Shown here: positions 1 through 8,818 of the stretch, piece by piece | Position numbering within the stretch: the first letter of the stretch is position 1 | Layout: each line of letters opens with the position of its first letter | From: Sulfurimonas sp. | GTDB lineage: Bacteria > Campylobacterota > Campylobacteria > Campylobacterales > Sulfurimonadaceae | Assembly: GCF_028714975.1 (NCBI RefSeq) | Contig: NZ_JAQTLH010000013.1 | Span: forward strand, 1-39,500 | Reading direction: 5' to 3' | DNA length: 39,500 bases | Notes under the pieces: model-generated | The model's input: only the letters and a program-made list of their open reading frames with translations | What the model was told of the DNA's origin: nothing | Databases searched by the model: none | Translations under genes and position numbers: made by a program

Positions 1-94
1 TTATAAAACGCTAAATTAAAACATCTAAATAATTCTAACTATTAACTTTTAAAATCATAACTACAAATTGAACTCTCTGAATATTTTTGTTTTT

Positions 95-300
95 AGATTG
101 CCGCGCTTCTAAAGAAGCTCGCGATGATGGAGAGAGAAATCCTCGCAATGTGCTCACGATAACTAATATAAAGATAGATTTGTAACGGCAGAGTGAGTTG
201 TAATAACGAAAAATGGTCACTGCGAGAAGCGAAGTGATGCGGCAGTCTTAGAAGGAGAGCGATATTGCCATATCGGCTATGCCTCCTTGCTAATGACGGT
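95..300. repeat. Composite of REP-like palindromic repeats in a gene-free stretch
   Basis: The first 310 bases hold no convincing gene. Positions 95-110 carry the start of the repeat seen at 12783 (AGATTGCCGCGCTTC). Positions 216-250 carry a related copy in the opposite orientation, containing GCGAGAAGCGAAG as at 14544-14556. Positions 252-288 can fold into an imperfect hairpin around GATAT-TGCC-ATATC with flanking AAGGAG/CTCCTT arms. Bases 1-94 are plain AT-rich sequence in which I see nothing. The block lies just past the stop codon of the endonuclease-like gene, which fits the usual REP position at operon ends. Confidence 0.6.
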
Positions 301-310
301 GATAGAGTAT

Positions 311-1315
311 TTACTTAACGCTAAATTTTGCTACGATGGGCAAGTGGTCGGAGTATCCTTTTCCTTTATGTTTTTTTACTCTTGCGTGAGAAATTTCCCA
401 TCTATTTATATTTCCTTTTTTAAATAGATACTCTTTATCAAAATTTGTAATACTTCTGTTTATATAAGAGATTTCTTTAGAGTTTAAAAGAGATTGTGAT
501 ACTAAAATGTTATCCATTGCTTCTTTTTCATCTTTAAATATATATGTATATCTTTTTTCCGGTTCCGCATCATACCAAAGATTATAAAAGCTATCTTTTG
601 CAAAATTTACATGTGAAGCTCTGTTTTGTTGATTTATGGTTCCTAATATATGATTGATCCCTGTTTTGCCGTCAGTATCATTTAGATTTCTTTTTCTTGC
701 AAACTTCAAATGCTCTTCATAATCAGAGTTAAAATCTCCGAGTAAAATAATATTTTTATCAAACCCTATCTCATCTACTCTTTTCATTAAAGTTTTCGCG
801 GAGATAATTCTTTGGCTCTCAGGTCCTGATTTTGATTTCCAATGATTTATGAATAGATAGAGATCTTTATCGTCAATTTTAAATTTTGTTTCTAAAATGT
901 TTCTATGTTCGTCTGTTTGGGTAACGCTTAACTCTTTTGAGTAGACAAAGGGTATTTTGCTAAGGAGTGCTACTTTAACTGTTGTATTTTTTTTATCGGC
1001 AATACTGTAGTATTGGTAATATAGTCCGTTTTGCTTAAGTGTAAATCTTAAATCAATAAGCGCTTGAAGCGACTCTACCTCTTGCAGAGCTATGATATCT
1101 GCATCGATTTCTTTGATAACTCGTGCGATATTTTCTAACTTAATTTTATAGTTTCTTTGATTCCAATCGGATGAAGTGTTTGGAATATACTCCTCATATT
1201 CTAAGCCGCTCTTATCTAAATCAAATAGATTTTCCACATTGTATGATGCTATCGTCAAAGTTTTATCTCCAAATAGAGTTGTAAATAATAAAAATAGTAA
1301 AGGTAAAAGTTTCAT
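311..1315 (-). CDS. Exported endonuclease/exonuclease/phosphatase-family protein
   Basis: The 334-residue product starts with a hydrophobic signal peptide (about residues 1-16, MKLLPLLFLLFTTLFG) and continues as one EEP-fold domain. Metal-binding and catalytic motifs are in order: SYNVENLF near residue 27, LQEVE with Glu79, GDFNSD near 193, and SDHLP with His324. Family members hydrolyse phosphodiesters (DNase I type) or phosphate esters. The export signal suggests a periplasmic or secreted nuclease or phosphatase; the substrate cannot be read from sequence. Its ATG overlaps the stop of the upstream M3 peptidase gene (ATGA), so it is probably translationally coupled and the last gene of the operon. 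Nothing in it looks broken. Confidence 0.85.
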   Translation of the reverse strand: MKLLPLLFLLFTTLFGDKTLTIASYNVENLFDLDKSGLEYEEYIPNTSSDWNQRNYKIKLENIARVIKEIDADIIALQEVESLQALIDLRFTLKQNGLYYQYYSIADKKNTTVKVALLSKIPFVYSKELSVTQTDEHRNILETKFKIDDKDLYLFINHWKSKSGPESQRIISAKTLMKRVDEIGFDKNIILLGDFNSDYEEHLKFARKRNLNDTDGKTGINHILGTINQQNRASHVNFAKDSFYNLWYDAEPEKRYTYIFKDEKEAMDNILVSQSLLNSKEISYINRSITNFDKEYLFKKGNINRWEISHARVKKHKGKGYSDHLPIVAKFSVK

Positions 1316-3264
1316 AATTTAATCCCATTTAATCTTAGTAAGTTGTCAGGGTTTGGTTCTCGTCCCATTAACTCTTTAAAAAGCTCTTGCATGCTTTGTG
1401 AGCCGCCTTTGCCCAAAACAATATCCAAATATCTTTTTGCGGTGTCGGAGTTGAAGATGCCTTCGTCAACTACTCTGAAAAATGCATCGGCACTAAGTAC
1501 TTCTGCCCATTTGTAGCTGTAATATCCTGCTGCATATCCGCCTGCAAATATATGTGAAAATCCATTTTGAAATTTATTGTATGACGGCGGTTTGATAAGT
1601 GCCGTATCATCTCTTATCGAATCTAGCAGATCTTGAACTTCGTCGCTTTGATAAAGTTTTGTGTGAAGTTTAAAATCAAAGATAGAGAACTCCAGCTGTC
1701 TTAGCATACCTGAAGCGGATAAAAAGTTTTTGCTGCGTACCAGTTTATCTATCATCTCATCTCTTATTATCTCTTTTGTTTTATAGTGAGTTGCAAAGAG
1801 TTTTAACACATGGGGTTCATATGCGAAGTTTTCCAAGAATTGTGATGGAAACTCAACTGCATCCCACTCGACGCCGTTTACGCCGCTTACCTCATTTTCA
1901 TTTACGCCGCTTAGCATGTGGTGGATTGCATGTCCCATCTCATGAAAGAGCGTTACGACATCATCATGTCTTAAAAGCGACGGATTATCTTTAGAAGAGG
2001 GCGGAAAATTGCACACTATAACGGCAGAGGCTAGTTGCTCATCTCCTTTTTCATTTATGCAATGGGTTTGAAAGTTGTTCATCCACGCGCCGCCTTGCTT
2101 GCCTTTTCTTGCTTCCAAGTCGAGATAGAGTCTGGCTTTTAATTTATCATCAATATACAAATCATAAGAAAATGCTCTCTCGTGCCAAAGTTTTTCATCT
2201 GTTTTTTTAAATGTGATGTTAAAGAGTCTGTTTAAGAAATCAAACATACCGCCCAGTACGCTCATCTGCTCAAAATATGGACGATAAAGCTCTTCGTCTA
2301 TATCATACTTCTCTCTTTTTAGAAGTTCGCTGTAGTACGCGGTATCAAAACTTTGCAGAGGTTTTTTAGCTATCTCTTGAACTTCTTTTAATTCGGCATG
2401 AGCTTGTGCTTTAGAGTTGATAAGCAATTTTTCCAAAAAGTCTATAACGCTTTTTTCATCTTTTGCCATTTTGCTTGCAAGCGAATATGCGGCGTAGTTA
2501 GCAAATCCCAAAAGGTTGCTCATCTCATTTTTAAGCGTTAAAAGCTCATTTATAATCTTCTCGTTTTGAGGCGCTCTTGTTACATAGGCACGGTAAAGCT
2601 CTTCTCTGATTTTTTCATTTTTTCCGTAAGTCATATAAGCTATGTATGATGGCATTTGAAGCGTAAATCTATATTTGCTAACGCCGTTTTCTTCAAATTT
2701 CGCATTTAAGAAATCACTCTGAGGTATACCCTCTACATCTTTTTCATCCGTAATAATATACTCGTAAGTATTTGTCGCATCTAAAATATTTTGCGAAAAG
2801 TCGTTTGAGAGTTCACTCTTTCTTATGTTTATCTCTTGAAGCCTCTCTTTTGTTTTTTCATCCAAATGAGCGCCGCTTAATTCAAAGCCAAGTATATTTA
2901 GCTCCAAAACTCTCTTTTGTTCCTGATTTAGGCTGTTTTGTTCATTTTTTTGTATCTCTTTGTAAGCTTTGTAGATATTCAAATTTTGTGAAAGTTTTGT
3001 AGAGTACTCGGTGATAATAGGCAGAGAGTCGGCATATACCTCTTGGGTTTTAGGTGTATTGCTTACTGAGTTTATATGTGAGAGTGGAGTAAAAAACTGC
3101 TCCAAGTACTCATCCATCATCCCTAGCGGTTTTACAAAATTTGAGAATGTTTTATTTTTTATCTCTAAAAGCTCATTAACCTTTTTGTTGTTTTGTTCTA
3201 CTTTTTTGTTTAGCTCTTTTATAAAGCTATCTAAATCTACTCTAAATTCTAAAAATCTCTTCAT
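1312..3264 (-). CDS. M3-family oligopeptidase (oligopeptidase A / PrlC-like)
   Basis: Zinc metallopeptidase of about 650 residues, the normal size for oligopeptidase A. The thermolysin-like motif HEMGH is at residues 441-445, followed by the conserved downstream glutamate region (GVEWDAVEFPSQFLEN). No signal peptide is seen, so it should act in the cytosol on short peptides, for example those released by other proteases. I place the start at 3264, which gives MKRFLEFRVDL behind AGAGGATTAGT. A longer frame up to 3312 would overlap the upstream protease gene by 47 bases. The upstream gene stops two bases before this start, so the pair is tightly linked with the trypsin-like protease: one endoprotease and one oligopeptidase in a row. 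Confidence 0.9.
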   Translation of the reverse strand: MKRFLEFRVDLDSFIKELNKKVEQNNKKVNELLEIKNKTFSNFVKPLGMMDEYLEQFFTPLSHINSVSNTPKTQEVYADSLPIITEYSTKLSQNLNIYKAYKEIQKNEQNSLNQEQKRVLELNILGFELSGAHLDEKTKERLQEINIRKSELSNDFSQNILDATNTYEYIITDEKDVEGIPQSDFLNAKFEENGVSKYRFTLQMPSYIAYMTYGKNEKIREELYRAYVTRAPQNEKIINELLTLKNEMSNLLGFANYAAYSLASKMAKDEKSVIDFLEKLLINSKAQAHAELKEVQEIAKKPLQSFDTAYYSELLKREKYDIDEELYRPYFEQMSVLGGMFDFLNRLFNITFKKTDEKLWHERAFSYDLYIDDKLKARLYLDLEARKGKQGGAWMNNFQTHCINEKGDEQLASAVIVCNFPPSSKDNPSLLRHDDVVTLFHEMGHAIHHMLSGVNENEVSGVNGVEWDAVEFPSQFLENFAYEPHVLKLFATHYKTKEIIRDEMIDKLVRSKNFLSASGMLRQLEFSIFDFKLHTKLYQSDEVQDLLDSIRDDTALIKPPSYNKFQNGFSHIFAGGYAAGYYSYKWAEVLSADAFFRVVDEGIFNSDTAKRYLDIVLGKGGSQSMQELFKELMGREPNPDNLLRLNGIKL

Positions 3265-3265
3265 A

Positions 3266-4354
3266 CTAATCCTCTTCATCTCGTTTTTGTTTTGTGGCAT
3301 TAAATCTCTCAATCAAAATATCATCATACTCGTTTGATTTTACAAAAAGTCTCTCAATCGCAGTTTTTCCCTCTTTTAGTGTTAATGACGAGTCAACTAT
3401 CAGATATGATAAGTATACAAAATTTTCATTTATGGAAAATCGCAAATAAGATAACTTGTTGTTTTCATCAAGCAGGTAATCATAAATGCGGGATATATTT
3501 TCTTGAGGTATGACGCACAGTTTTGAGTCACCTATAATAATCCCGTTCTCATAGTAGTTTATATCTATGCGTGCCGTGCCGTAATCGACTCTCCAAGAAG
3601 CTTGAGATCTTCTAGCTAATGTAACATTTACATCTAAAGATGTCAAAATTTCTTCAAGCAGTTTTGTGATGCCCGTCGGGTTGTAACCTTTTCTTCGCAG
3701 TTTTGCAGTTTCAAGTTTTATACCGCATGCGGGGCAGTAATCATTTTTTATATCTTTTTCATCAATTAGGTTTTTGCATGATTGACATTTGATAATATTT
3801 TGGCAATTTAATTTTTTGTAACTCTCAAGAGCTTCATCTACATAGAAATATGGAAGCGCAAATCCCAAATTATTAGAGTCTTGAATGATAAATGTATTTA
3901 CGCCTACTACCTCTCCGCTTGTGCTCAAAAGTGGACCGCCGCTATTTCCCGGGTTTATAGCCGCATCAATCTGAACATATTCTAACTCTCCGTAAAGTCT
4001 TGAAGCTTTTGAGACTATACCCTCGGTTGCACTATAATTGAGTCCGTAGGGATGCCCTACGGCTATTACCGTATCTCCGTCTTCTATGGTTTTTGTGGAG
4101 AGTACAAGCGGATTTTTCGGTATCTCAAAATCAAAACTAATAAATGCCAAATCAAAATATGCATCATCATACACCACTTTTGCAATGCTTCTTTTAATCT
4201 TTTTAGCACTGATTACTACCTCTTTTAGACCTGAGACGACATGAGAATTTGTGATTATCAAATCACCTATAATAAAGCCCGTGCCGCTTCCATACGGCGT
4301 CATAATCTGTATAATATTTTCGATATAAGTTTCTAATATGGCTTGAGTGTTCAC
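3266..4354 (-). CDS. Cytosolic trypsin-like (S1C/HtrA-type) serine protease with zinc ribbon
   Basis: Residues 15-175 form a trypsin-like protease domain with the full triad His38 (ITNSHVV), Asp68 (YFDLAFI) and Ser138 (NPGNSGGPLL). There is no signal peptide, unlike DegP/HtrA. No PDZ domain follows; instead there is a four-cysteine zinc ribbon (C190-x2-C193 and C207-x2-C210), then a C-terminal alpha/beta region of about 110 residues that I compare, weakly, to YbjN / type III chaperone-like folds. The cysteine ribbon fits a cytosolic location. Translation starts at a GTG two bases after the stop of the upstream gene, so coupling is likely. The target is unknown. The neighbouring kinase/phosphatase suggests a role in a phospho-signalling response. 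Confidence 0.8.
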   Translation of the reverse strand: MNTQAILETYIENIIQIMTPYGSGTGFIIGDLIITNSHVVSGLKEVVISAKKIKRSIAKVVYDDAYFDLAFISFDFEIPKNPLVLSTKTIEDGDTVIAVGHPYGLNYSATEGIVSKASRLYGELEYVQIDAAINPGNSGGPLLSTSGEVVGVNTFIIQDSNNLGFALPYFYVDEALESYKKLNCQNIIKCQSCKNLIDEKDIKNDYCPACGIKLETAKLRRKGYNPTGITKLLEEILTSLDVNVTLARRSQASWRVDYGTARIDINYYENGIIIGDSKLCVIPQENISRIYDYLLDENNKLSYLRFSINENFVYLSYLIVDSSLTLKEGKTAIERLFVKSNEYDDILIERFNATKQKRDEED

Positions 4355-4356
4355 GG

Positions 4357-5730
4357 CTATATCTCTTCAAAGTTAAGGTTTTTTAGTTGCAGATAAAAGC
4401 TGTTGCTAAATTCATTGAGCGATGTAAAATTTAGTTCATCCCCAAAAGGTTTTAATAGTTTAAAACGACTTTGATATGGGGAAATAATATCATCTATTCT
4501 TGAAATAATCGCTCTTTTTGCAAAAGCAGAACTTTTTGTATCATAAAGAGTATCATAGCCAAGTGAGTTGAAAAAATCAGGATTTTGAATCTCTACTAAA
4601 GTGTGAAGCAGAGCTTTTGTAACGGGATGTAAACCATAATTATATAGAAGATATAAGGCTATATATTTGTATATTGTAGGAATTACTTGATTATATCTGT
4701 TGTTTTTGTACCATCTGATTTTTGCAAGAGATTCGGTTATAAAAACATCTATCTCTTCTTGTGATGCTTTTTCATTGGGATTAAAAGTATATTTTGCATT
4801 ATAAAAATTTGTTTTAAACTCTTCATAACCCATCTTTTTTAGTTCATTTATATAAATTCTCAACTCTTCATTTTTTGCTTCTACGCTCAAGTTTTCATCG
4901 CTAAAATATTCTTGAACTTTTTTGCTGGATTTTTGAAAAATCGCGTATTTTGGTACCAGCAGATAGTCAATTTTAAAAATAAAATAAAGAAGTATAAATG
5001 ATTGCATAGCTGCATTGTCGTTTGATGGCAGCGTGGATATTTTAGCCGTTATTTCATCAATCCATTTATGTAAAAAATCATATTTAATGTGTAACTCATT
5101 TTCATCTAGCGGCTTTAAATGCTCTATATCTTCGATAGGAACATCTAAAAATTCACTTTTTGTATACTCTTTGTCAAAATCTGCATTTAAGGCTATCTCT
5201 CTTAGTGGGAAAAAAATTTTTTGCGGAGTCATGGTAATGTTGTCGAAAAAAAGTTTTAGTTTTATATATTCATCATCACTAAAATAATAGGCATAGGTAA
5301 GTTGATAGTTTCTCTCCAAAATCAATCGTTTAAGTGCGACATTTGCGGATGATTTTTTTGTAATAATAGCTTCGGCATAAAGATTTTCTTTGGTTATCGT
5401 ACCGCTGATTTTAGCAGTTCCTTGAAATATCTCAAAATTTAGTTTTTCATCTGCTCTTTTGATTACTATATTTTGGTTTGAAATATTGTTTGAGTAGTTT
5501 TGAAGGGATTTTAAAAAGAATTCATAGGCATTTAATATATCTTTTTTTTCAAACGCTTCATATGATTTGTTAAATAAATCCTCTTCATCTTTTGGAATAT
5601 TTGCGTTTATTCCTCTTCCAAATTGATGTTTTAATTCTGTTTTTGTTTCAAAAAAATTTAGCCAGCTCATCGACTCACTTTCATTGGATTTCTCGCAAAA
5701 CTGCAAGAACTTTATTTTGAATTCATCCAA
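4357..5730 (-). CDS. Unrecognised 457-residue protein with TPR-like N-terminus
   Basis: I do not recognise this protein. It has no signal peptide and no clear membrane segment except one hydrophobic helix near residues 245-262 (SFILLYFIFKIDYLLV). Residues 50-80 look like one TPR-type helix pair. Residues 90-195 are alpha/beta and resemble, by eye, the C-terminal part of the downstream protease. The rest is mainly helical and rich in Lys, Asn and aromatic residues. The longest frame begins at a TTG inside the 3' end of the kinase gene (19-base overlap). An ATG at 5670 is an alternative start. It sits between a Ser/Thr kinase-phosphatase and a protease, so an adaptor or substrate role is plausible but inferred only from position. 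Confidence 0.6.
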   Translation of the reverse strand: MDEFKIKFLQFCEKSNESESMSWLNFFETKTELKHQFGRGINANIPKDEEDLFNKSYEAFEKKDILNAYEFFLKSLQNYSNNISNQNIVIKRADEKLNFEIFQGTAKISGTITKENLYAEAIITKKSSANVALKRLILERNYQLTYAYYFSDDEYIKLKLFFDNITMTPQKIFFPLREIALNADFDKEYTKSEFLDVPIEDIEHLKPLDENELHIKYDFLHKWIDEITAKISTLPSNDNAAMQSFILLYFIFKIDYLLVPKYAIFQKSSKKVQEYFSDENLSVEAKNEELRIYINELKKMGYEEFKTNFYNAKYTFNPNEKASQEEIDVFITESLAKIRWYKNNRYNQVIPTIYKYIALYLLYNYGLHPVTKALLHTLVEIQNPDFFNSLGYDTLYDTKSSAFAKRAIISRIDDIISPYQSRFKLLKPFGDELNFTSLNEFSNSFYLQLKNLNFEEI

Positions 5731-7331
5731 ATTAAGAGGATGAAATTAATAACTGTCATTATAATGAAACCACCTTTATAAAAAGTTAGTTCATGCTGTT
5801 TAAGAAGCGGTATGCCTTTTGAAAAAAACGGTGCAACCTTTTGCGGGTTTTTAAGCTCGTAAGCCATCTCCGAGTAGTGAGAATATCTCTGTTCCTTGTC
5901 GAGTGCAATAGCGCGGAGAATGATGCTCTCAAGCCAGTGCGGAATCTTTTCGTTGTAAAAGCTAGGTTTTTTCGCCTCTTTAAATATAGGGTTTTGAAAC
6001 GGCTCTATCTCACCGTAAGGGTACTTTTTTGTAAGAGCATAGTAGAGCGTGATACCTATGGAAAATATTTCGCTCGATTCGCTTAGAGCCTCATTTAAAA
6101 ATCTCTCAGGAGATAAAAAACTCGGTGTTCCCGCTTTAGAACTTATGGAAAATATCTCCGTAATCGAGCCAAAATCAATAATTTTAAATTCAGTATTTTG
6201 TCCCTCGCTAAGAAGCATGATATTTTGCGGTTTTATGTCGCCGTGAACCAAATCGTACTTTAATAAAAACTGCGACATATTTAGCAATAATTCTCCGAGT
6301 TTTATAGCATCGTCAATTCTAAGCGTGTGCGACTCTAGTATCTCTTGAAGATTTTGCCCGTTGACACGCTCCATAACATAGTATCTGTGAGTTCTGTTTT
6401 TTGGGATGACCGCTTTTGGAAAAAAATCGGCTTTTAATCTTTTTGCGTTCCATGCCTCTTTTATAAACAAATCCAATATCTTTTCATCGTCGATAGCCTC
6501 TTTGGGTGCAAATTTTAAAATGTATTTTTTTGTTTTTTTAAAAGCCTCCCAAGTGTTGTCGTTGAATGATTTCTCAAGTCTATAACCGTCTATAATTTGT
6601 TGTGGTTTTAGATCTTGTGCAATGGGTAATTTTTGTTGTTTTAGGGTGGTTAGCTCGTTATCTTTTAATATCTCGATGATAACGGCTGTCGTATCGTCTG
6701 CAAGGTTATCGTCGGTTAGAAAACTGGCTTTTTTTACCAAAGAGTGGGCGCCGAAGTGTATGTTTTTTTCAATAAAATCGGACTCAAAAGTATTGTAGAG
6801 TCCATCGCTGCAAAGAAGTATCTTGTCATTTTGAGAGAGAATATTTTCAAAGTAAAACGGCTCTACTCTCTCTTCACCGCCGAGAGCTTGAGTTAGTATA
6901 TGGCTTCCTTCTTGTTCGATATGATCATATGAGAGTTGAGTCAAGACACCGTTTCTGTGCAGATAAACTCTGCTGTCTCCCACATTTGCACCGTAGAGTC
7001 TGTTTCCCTCTATAACAACGAGTGCAAGAGTCGTCAAAAGTTCGGCTCTCTCGTAATTTACGATGCCCTCTTGATATAAGATAGAGTTTATAGAAGAGAT
7101 AAAAGTTCGTATGGATTTTTCAATGCTCCAAGCTCTCGGGCGGATTTTGAAGTTATTTAATAGGTAGTTTGTGACTCTTTTTGCTGCTTCTGCGCCTGCT
7201 TCGGCACTTCCTACGCCGTCACAAACGACGCCGATAGTTATGTTTGCATTTGAGTTGATAGCATAAAAATCATCACTTGTTAAATCTCTGCCTTTTGCAA
7301 GCCCAAAAGCAGAGTATTTTATATCTTGCAT
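5712..7331 (-). CDS. Bifunctional PP2C phosphatase / Ser-Thr protein kinase, tail-anchored
   Basis: The 539-residue protein joins two opposing activities. Residues 1-220 are a PP2C-type phosphatase with metal motifs VCDGVGSAEAG, GDSRVYL, CSDGLYNTFE and DDTTAVI. Residues 250-510 are a Hanks-type kinase with catalytic loop HGDIKPQN (Asp365), DFG (Asp386) and GTPSFLSPERF. The C-terminal 20 residues (IIMTVINFILLIWMN) are a single membrane anchor, leaving both domains cytosolic. Its ATG overlaps the stop of the nitrate transporter gene (TGATG), so both are made together. From memory, similar fusions sit beside nitrate assimilation genes in some gammaproteobacteria. Control of nitrate uptake or reduction by phosphorylation is the natural guess; the substrate is unknown. 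Confidence 0.9.
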   Translation of the reverse strand: MQDIKYSAFGLAKGRDLTSDDFYAINSNANITIGVVCDGVGSAEAGAEAAKRVTNYLLNNFKIRPRAWSIEKSIRTFISSINSILYQEGIVNYERAELLTTLALVVIEGNRLYGANVGDSRVYLHRNGVLTQLSYDHIEQEGSHILTQALGGEERVEPFYFENILSQNDKILLCSDGLYNTFESDFIEKNIHFGAHSLVKKASFLTDDNLADDTTAVIIEILKDNELTTLKQQKLPIAQDLKPQQIIDGYRLEKSFNDNTWEAFKKTKKYILKFAPKEAIDDEKILDLFIKEAWNAKRLKADFFPKAVIPKNRTHRYYVMERVNGQNLQEILESHTLRIDDAIKLGELLLNMSQFLLKYDLVHGDIKPQNIMLLSEGQNTEFKIIDFGSITEIFSISSKAGTPSFLSPERFLNEALSESSEIFSIGITLYYALTKKYPYGEIEPFQNPIFKEAKKPSFYNEKIPHWLESIILRAIALDKEQRYSHYSEMAYELKNPQKVAPFFSKGIPLLKQHELTFYKGGFIIMTVINFILLIWMNSK

Positions 7332-8611
7332 CAGATTCTACCGCCTGCATTTAATCCCCAAGTAGTTCTCCATCTTGTTTTTACCAAGCTAATTCCCACA
7401 AGCGCTATCATTACGACTCCTCCAAAGATTAAAAAACCGGCTCCGTAACCTGAAAAAGCCTCTTTACTCCATCCGAGAGTATTTATAAGCAAAGTTCCTC
7501 CAAGCCCACCGCCTGCACCGATAAGACCTGTCATAATACCTATATCTTTGCCGAATCTCTGCGGAACCAGTTGAAAGACGGCACCGTTTGCCATCCCTAA
7601 GTTTGCCATGATAAGAAACAGAACTAAAATTGCAAAGCCAAAAGGCAGAGCGATAAAAGCATTTAAGAGTGACAAAGCAAGAACTAAGCCAAAAAACAGA
7701 TAAAGCGATTTTACGCCGCCGAATCTATCTGCAACGGCACCGCCTACCGGACGAAGAATAGCTCCTGCAAATATACATAATGCACCGAAGTAACCGGCTA
7801 TAACTTTAACATTCGACTCATTTAAAATATCTATTCCAAAAGCACTCATATCAGCTTGATAAGTGTTCATAAGATAAACTTTCATATATCCGGCAAAACC
7901 GACAAACCCGCCGAAACTCACTGCATAAAAGAGGTTAAACCACCAAGTGTCTCTATCTTGAAGTAGTTTGCCGTAATCTTTTAATTTTTTTGGACGAGGT
8001 GTGTAAACTTCTGCCGGAGCATCTTTTGCCATAAAAATATATGCCACAAAAATGATAGTCGATAAAACCGCACCGACTAAAAATACGGCTTCCCATCCCC
8101 AAATTTCGGCAATTTTGGGTGCAAATAAAAAGTCGATTACCACTCCTATGTTTCCTGCTCCTGCAATCCCTAAAACAGTACCTTGAAGTTTTGGCGGATA
8201 CCATTGACCGGCCTGTGGAAGAGCCACCGCAAAGGATGCACCTGCAAAACCAAGCCCGATTGCCACGACTAAAAGCTCATCGTAAGAGATATTTGCACCT
8301 CTAAAGTATGCATAAAAGAGAACTGCAATAACGAGCAGTTGAGAAGCAAGGGCGGTTTTTTTAGCACCAAACTTATCTACGCTAAAACCTAAAACTATGC
8401 GAAGAATCGCTCCTGCTAAAACAGGTATGGAAAGGAGCGTAGCCTTTTGAGACTCACTTATGATAAATCCACCGACTGCTAAAGCCTCCGCAATCTCGCT
8501 AGATAACGGTCCAAGCATAGTCCAGACCATAAAACTAAAGTCAAAGTATAAAAATGCCGCTAAAAGTGTAGGCCAATGTCCTTGACCTCTTAATGCGCTA
8601 AAACCTGCCAT
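7331..8611 (-). CDS. narK: NarK/NasA-type nitrate/nitrite MFS transporter
   Basis: The 426-residue protein has about 12 hydrophobic segments and the two glycine-rich nitrate signatures of the NNP family: GFAGASFAVALPQAGQWYP near residue 125 and GMANGAVFQLVPQRF near 345. It should bring nitrate (or exchange nitrate and nitrite) across the inner membrane. It has a strong Shine-Dalgarno (GGAGG) in front of its ATG. It is the first gene of the minus-strand run and is divergent from nasA, so it most likely serves nitrate assimilation. The narK name is used in the broad family sense; nasA-type or nrtP-type naming would be equally fair. Confidence 0.9.
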   Translation of the reverse strand: MAGFSALRGQGHWPTLLAAFLYFDFSFMVWTMLGPLSSEIAEALAVGGFIISESQKATLLSIPVLAGAILRIVLGFSVDKFGAKKTALASQLLVIAVLFYAYFRGANISYDELLVVAIGLGFAGASFAVALPQAGQWYPPKLQGTVLGIAGAGNIGVVIDFLFAPKIAEIWGWEAVFLVGAVLSTIIFVAYIFMAKDAPAEVYTPRPKKLKDYGKLLQDRDTWWFNLFYAVSFGGFVGFAGYMKVYLMNTYQADMSAFGIDILNESNVKVIAGYFGALCIFAGAILRPVGGAVADRFGGVKSLYLFFGLVLALSLLNAFIALPFGFAILVLFLIMANLGMANGAVFQLVPQRFGKDIGIMTGLIGAGGGLGGTLLINTLGWSKEAFSGYGAGFLIFGGVVMIALVGISLVKTRWRTTWGLNAGGRI

Positions 8612-8637
8612 AATAACCTCCTCAAATTTATAGTAAA

Positions 8638-8643
8638 ATTATA
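8638..8643 (-). promoter_or_regulatory. -10 element of the narK operon
   Basis: Read on the minus strand this is TATAAT, 27 bases before the narK start. The -35 region is not clear, which is common in Campylobacterota. The divergent gap 8612-8818 carries this element and the nasA -10 and is the obvious place for nitrate-responsive control; I could not identify an operator with confidence. Confidence 0.5.
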
Positions 8644-8782
8644 ATGACAAATTGTAGCCATTATTTTAAATTTATGCTTAAAAAATAATCAATTAATAAA
8701 ATAATTTATGTTTAAAAAATACTCATTTGATATTGTGCAAATCTTAATCACTAAGTATCCTTTAAAAATATTTATTTTAGCG

Positions 8783-8788
8783 TATAAT
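8783..8788 (+). promoter_or_regulatory. -10 element of nasA
   Basis: TATAAT lies 31 bases before the chosen nasA start, preceded by T-rich sequence typical of Campylobacterota sigma70 promoters. A transcript starting near 8795 excludes any upstream in-frame start, which supports the start at 8819. Confidence 0.55.
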
Positions 8789-8818
8789 TTTTTTATTATG
8801 AAGTTTATGGAGATATAT

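Noticed and set aside
35..220. Minus-strand open frame of 61 codons at the left end
   Set aside because: It runs through the REP-like repeats, has no ribosome site of note and no recognisable protein features.
3265..3312. Longer start for the M3 peptidase
   Set aside because: It would overlap the protease gene and lacks a ribosome site, while AGAGGA precedes the ATG at 3264.
8708..8818. In-frame extension of nasA by 37 codons
   Set aside because: The extension is AT-rich and contains the probable -10; the GGAG site and the Fe-S motif fix the start at 8819.
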